Source: Molossus alvarezi (Eukaryota > Chordata > Mammalia > Chiroptera > Molossidae). Taken from it: DNA of 64,000 bases. The translations under genes and the position numbers were made by a program. Shown here piece after piece: positions 59,497 to 64,000 of the stretch; position 1 is the first letter of the stretch, and every line of letters begins with the position of its first letter. The stretch is taken from contig CM073885.1 of the NCBI GenBank assembly GCA_037176705.1, forward strand, positions 215,462,290 through 215,526,289, in the 5' to 3' direction. The notes under the pieces are model-generated. The model was not told where the DNA came from. It was given only the letters and a program-made list of their open reading frames with translations, and made no database searches.

Positions 59497-59740
59497 GCCC
59501 TGGCTGTTTTGGCTCAGTGGTTAGAATGTTGGCCTGCGGACCAGAGAGTCCCGGGTTCGGTTCCCACTAAGGGCACGTACCTCGGTGGCAGTTTGTCCCC
59601 GGCCCTGGTTGGGGTTGTGTGGGTGGCAACCACTCAGTCTGTCTCTCTCACATTGATGTTTCTCTCTTTCTCTTTCTTCCTCTCTCCCTCCTGCTCTATC
59701 TGAAGATAAATGCAAAAAATGTCCTCCGGTGAGGATAAAA
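59497..59740 (+). mobile_element. VES-type SINE
   Basis: The head is 'gccctggctgttttggctca' and the tail 'tcctccggtgaggat'. Target duplication 'aagaaattca' at 59487-59496 and 59741-59750. Confidence 0.92.
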
Positions 59741-59750
59741 AAGAAATTCA

Positions 59751-60659
59751 TAATGAACAAGTCCCGAGTGGCAGATATACTAAGCCCCTGCTGGTAGTAT
59801 TTTCTCCTGGCCTTGTAAACCCAGTGCTTAGAGAAAATATGTTTCTCTACAAAAAAGTTGGAGATGGGTTTTAGAGCCTTACCTACTTGGATTTTTAAAA
59901 TTAAAATTAAAATAGAAGATGTACTCATCGTAAAAATATTAGAAATGACAAATAAAGAAGAAAAGGAAAAAAAAATCTACCCATGACCGCCATCACTCTC
60001 CTGCACAAAAATAATTGCTATTGTTATATCTGTGTCTATTATGGTCTTTCATGACCTTTCCCCTATAGTCATAAATAATTTCTCAAGGTTGAATAGTACT
60101 ATAGACACCATTCCATGTTTTCTTTTGCTTTTGCATTTTATAGGCTCTTTTAAAAGTGTTTTTATAACAATCTTTATATTTATCATTTTAGTGGTTGTTT
60201 AACAGTTTACTGAGTTAACACACCATCATTTGAAAATGAGTTACGGTTAGGAGAAACAGATTCTTTGAGAAACATTTCCCTTCTATGCTTTTTGTTCGAG
60301 CAGGGTTCTGGAATACACAGGTCATTTTCCTCCCCCCTGGAGCATGTGTTCACCATGTCCTTATTGCTGTTTTCCCCTTTTACTTAATGTTTGAAATACT
60401 TTTCATCTACAAATGTAAATAATATTCAAAATTTATATGGAAAGAAATAAAAAGAGGAAGGAGTATTCTCTGAGGAAGACTGTTTTGCATCGGGTTGAAG
60501 GTGGGCGTTTTCATTTTATCTGATATTGTCCTCCAAGGACAATAGAAGAAACTGCAGCTATATTTTAAGTACAGAATTGTGCATGTTTGTGTCTGAGGAA
60601 CGTTATGAAACAGCTTAGAAAATGACCACCAATGCCTCGAACTGAGTCATTACAATGAG
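59751..60659. other. Unique AT-rich sequence
   Basis: No exon or confident repeat is seen. Confidence 0.4.
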
Positions 60660-61340
60660 TGTACTTATTTAAGCATATTCTCGGATCCTCCGCATTCAGA
60701 TGGCCTGGTTTGTAATATATGCCATTCTTTCCAGGGTTTGCACATCAGAGATGATGCCTTTTTCTTCCTCCCCTCCTGCTGCTGCATCTCCACCTGGGAT
60801 TATGCAGATTCTGGCATAAACCTCTTTATTCTTTTCTGCAAGTGCGCAGCGTGATGGGCTTCATCGCTGTGACTAAATGATAATGGATTTCAGCCTTCAC
60901 CAGTGACATTTGGAAACTACACGACTTAAATAGTATGTGTGCCACACAATAGAGTGGTCACCCTGTCCTAACAGTGTGAAAATGTGAATAAGGGGAGTGT
61001 AGTAATTATGCAGAAGCCAAATATTAAAATGAAAGGGGGGGGGGTCCTAAGTATTTTAATGGAACCAATTTTATGATTTTTCAAGCTGAATATAAAGGAC
61101 AATCTTATTGATAGTGAGCACCTGGGATAATCAAGGGAAGGCACTTAGAAAGGGTTTAATTTATTGTCAGATATTCAAGGCTATAAAACATTGCAGCAAA
61201 GCCATCATCTGAGAAATAACAAAGATTAAAAGCCAGCATTGGATACCACACACTCACATCCTTCCTGCCCTTTAATCTGAGTATGAGTTTTATATTAAAT
61301 AAAGCGTACTTACCATTGATTAGCATTCATTTCTGTCTCA
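60660..61340. promoter_or_regulatory. Candidate conserved non-coding block
   Basis: A repeat-free stretch with TAAT and E-box-like motifs ('gtgactaaatgataatggat', 'agcacctgggataatc') and no open frame. Its role as an enhancer is inference from composition only. Confidence 0.2.
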
Positions 61341-61535
61341 TTGAGTGTACAGTGATTTTCGATGCTCTAGATGTAAGGGGATTCAATTTCTTGTCTAAAA
61401 TAACGGAGTATCTTTAGTTTATAAAGATAAACATCATAAGTGAAGGGTGTGAAGAGAGAGTTTTGATAAATTTGTCAGATATGGGCTTTGGGGCTGTCGT
61501 TTGTGGAGGGAGGAGAGGCCGGGCCACAGAAAAGG

Positions 61536-61568
61536 GTCCGTGGGGCGTCCGTGGGGCGTCCGTGGGGC
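61536..61568 (+). repeat. 11-bp minisatellite, three exact units
   Basis: 'gtccgtggggc' is repeated three times in tandem. Each unit has a CpG and a G4 run. Confidence 0.9.
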
Positions 61569-62404
61569 GAGGATATTTGAAAAGAACAGAGGTATTTGTC
61601 TAAAGATCAATGGCCATGAGGATAAGATTACTGAAATCTCAAATCCCAGTTTGAATTCTCCAGGCAAAAAAACCCTTTGATTATTCCTTTATTCTCATTT
61701 CCCACCAGCAGAGAATGCGGATGTTTCCTGCCTTGAGAAAAACATATTGTATTGAGCTTCTCACGTCCATGCTCTGTCTTCTGTATGAGAAAGCAGGTGG
61801 CTTTTCTGCTCCCGATGCCCAGGGAGGGCCCTCCCTCATTTCATATTCCTGAATCCTCTGGGCGCTTGCACTGCCGCATTGACTCGTGGTGGTGACACCT
61901 CCACCTCCGTGTAATATGTCTTTCAAGTGAGAAGTCGTTCCTGGTCAATACTGAATCAATTTGCTCTGGCAGTCTAATTGAATGCCTCCCTCAGACAAAT
62001 GGGTCACCGGGGGAAAGGGGAAAACCTTGATATGCAGATCTGAATCGAAGCCCCAGAGAAGGCTGTTTTAAAAAATACATATATTTCTTGTTAGAAGTAG
62101 CCTATGGAATGAAAGCAGTGCTGGTTATTTGCTCAGCAAAATGAACATAAATTAATTTGTTTACATCCTCATTTTTGTTGCACTATTATTTTACTTTAAC
62201 TTGAGAGAGAGGGAGCGAGAGAGAGAGACCGAGAGCAAAACTCTAGAATGACCCTTAGGATGAGAAATGTCTTGCTTTAAAATTTTGATTATGTAGATTT
62301 GTTTTTAAAAATGGCACACCTCTTCTAGTTAGCAAATTACAATGGTGTTTAAATTATTTGATATCCTTAATATTCATAAAATACAACTTTTTCCTAATAT
62401 GAGT
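61569..62404. other. Unique sequence, possible regulatory part
   Basis: No exon or repeat is seen apart from a GA-rich run near 62203-62232. The part 61690-62060 is less AT-rich than its surroundings and repeat-free. Confidence 0.35.
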
Positions 62405-62611
62405 TTTTTATTTTTATTTATTATCTATTTATTTATTTAATTTATTTTTGTTATAGATGTTTCTCCTTTTTCCCCATTGAAACCCTCCTCCCGATCCCGC
62501 CTCCCCCCAGCATTGTTGTCTATTTCCATTGGTTACGCATATATGCATATAAGTTCTGTGGTCTATCTCTTCCCTCCCCTCCTCCCCTGTCGCCCTCTTC
62601 TGAGGTTTGTC
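62405..62611 (-). mobile_element. L1 3' UTR end, strongly 5'-truncated
   Basis: 'ttgttatagatgtttctcct' through 'gcatataagttctgtggtct' matches the 3' UTRs of the L1s at 34.95 and 48.65 kb. It ends abruptly after 'ttctgaggtttgtcag'. Confidence 0.8.
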
Positions 62612-62689
62612 AGAACCCTCCCTCATTGTTCCCTTGGGGGTTTATGAGAAAGAAAAGGACAGAACACGGTCCTGTGAGTGTTCAGCATT

Positions 62690-62860
62690 GTGTTAGCTTC
62701 TTTGTAAAAACCCTCTGTGTTAGTCTGTACCAGAGCCTTATGAGAAGTAGTGACCCCTGATGTACAGAGGGGAAGCTCAGAGAACTTGGGGAATTTGCTC
62801 AAGGTAATTTGCTTCCTTATTGGTATGAATCAGACTCCGGTGTTTCCAAGACCAATGCTT
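62690..62860 (-). repeat. MIR SINE fragment
   Basis: 'tgtacagaggggaagctcag', then 'tttgctcaaggtaatttgc', is reverse-complement MIR. Confidence 0.6.
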
Positions 62861-62959
62861 CTTTTTCTATAGGATTAGATTTTGATATCACTTTGAAAAA
62901 TGGTATCTTGGAGACAGCTCCTTTTATTAATCTTCCTACCTAAATGACATGACAATCTA

Positions 62960-63440
62960 TACATATCCTGTATATGTCTCTATAATAAAAAACTGCCACA
63001 AACTTAGTAGCTTTAAACAAGACAAACTTATTATATTTCACTTCTGGAGTTCAGAGGTCCAAAATTGGGTCTCCCTGGGCTAAAAGCAAGCTTGCATTTC
63101 TTTCTGGAGCCTGTAGGAGAGAATTGCTTTCTCGCCTTGCCCAGCTTTGAGAAGCTGCCCTCATTCCTGGCCTCATTCTTTCATCCTCAAAGTCAGCAAT
63201 GGCTGGCTAAGTCTTCCTCACATTGTATCCTTCTGACTTCTGCTTCTGTCCCTGCTGTGATTCCAGTGGGCCCAACGGAATAATCCAAGGTAATCTTCAC
63301 ATCTTGAGGTCAACTGATTAGGAAATGTAATTCTATCAGCCACCTTAATTCTCCTTTGCAGTGAAACTAAACATAGCCATAGGTTCAGGGGAGTAGGACA
63401 TGGATTTTTGGGGGACCATTATTCTGCTTACCATATGCTA
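62960..63440 (-). mobile_element. MaLR (MLT1/MST-type) LTR relic
   Basis: 'ctgccacaaacttagtagct', 'gggtctccctgggctaaaag', 'gaggtcaactgattaggaaa' and 'accattattctgcttaccat' are the reverse-complement order of a MaLR LTR. No internal genes. Confidence 0.7.
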
Positions 63441-63454
63441 TGCAGTCTTTTAAC

Positions 63455-63685
63455 AGAATAATACAGTAGTGAGAGACCCAGGATTTGAAGTCAGATTGCC
63501 AGATTCAAGCCCTAACCCACTGCTTTCTCACTGTGTGGCTAGGGGCAAGCCATTCTCTGTGCCTTGGCATCCTCATCTATAAGACAGGAATAAGAATTTG
63601 TGGTGGAGATTTAGATAAGTATGCAGAGTGCTCAGCATCTACCAACATGTAGCATATAGTAGATATCCAGTAAGTATTGGATATT
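63455..63685 (+). repeat. MIR SINE
   Basis: 'tttgaagtcagattgccaga', 'cactgctttctcactgtgtg', 'cctcatctataagacaggaa' and the tail 'tatccagtaagtattgg' fit a nearly complete MIR. Confidence 0.75.
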
Positions 63686-64000
63686 ATTTTCTTTACAAAG
63701 CATTACATGCATTCATGGTACTTTGTGCTCCATGAAAGGTTTCACAGATTTTTTATTTTTAGCTTTCTTGCCACTCTATGACATTTAGTATTAACACATT
63801 TCTATTTTATTATGAAATTATTTTAAATCAAAGCTGCAAATGTAAAAAAAAAAACCCAAAACTTTTGGCTTAAAATGAAAAGAAATTTAGGAGGACATCT
63901 ACTATATTAATTACTTATCATAATCATTTAATTTTTGATATTTCTAAGTCTTTGTCTATACACATTCTGTAGTTATTTATAAGCTTCTGGAGAGTAGAGA
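63686..64000. other. Unassigned AT-rich sequence
   Basis: No feature is seen apart from a short A run near 63844-63854. Confidence 0.4.

Overview
This window looks like vertebrate nuclear DNA from a bat, and it is mostly repeats. About nineteen copies of a tRNA-derived SINE match the bat VES family. Each has a head reading like 'ccctggccagtttggctcag', a CT-rich body, and a tail near 'atcctcgggtgaggatt'. Other layers are several L1 LINEs, older mammalian repeats (MIR, L2, MER5A, MaLR LTRs), one Tigger element and two mariner-type miniature elements. The VES SINE points to Yangochiroptera. I saw no Helitrons and cannot name the species. All family names come from memory of consensus sequences, not from a search.

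Layout. 1-2.8 kb: old repeats. 2.85-3.56 kb: a CpG island with a probable first coding exon on the + strand (ATG 3520, splice donor 3589). 3.6-24 kb: mostly unique, intron-like sequence with MIR, L2 and VES copies, including five same-strand VES copies at 18.8-21.4 kb. 24.4-29.4 kb: an old L1 on the - strand holding three nested L1-type insertions and a VES. 32.4-33.1 kb: a deleted Tigger element. 34.95-42.97 kb: an L1 on the - strand with a 17-bp target duplication, containing a half-L1 (ORF1-only, HAL1-like) element and two VES copies. 46.5-55.7 kb: a second - strand L1 block. 55.7-64 kb: mostly unique sequence with a 23-bp perfect inverted repeat, two VES copies, a short L1 tail and a MaLR LTR.

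How it works together. The only credible host-gene signal is the CpG-island exon. If it is real, the rest of the window is probably its long first intron, because I found no second exon. The L1, half-L1 and VES copies form one retrotransposition system: VES tails and target duplications fit mobilisation by the L1 machinery. Every autonomous copy seen here is broken. I found no viral genes, CRISPR arrays, operons, toxin genes or stand-alone tRNA or rRNA genes, and no clearly new biological system. The most unusual items are the half-L1 element, the palindrome at 57.65 kb, a 35-40 bp templated copy, and a target site used twice by VES.
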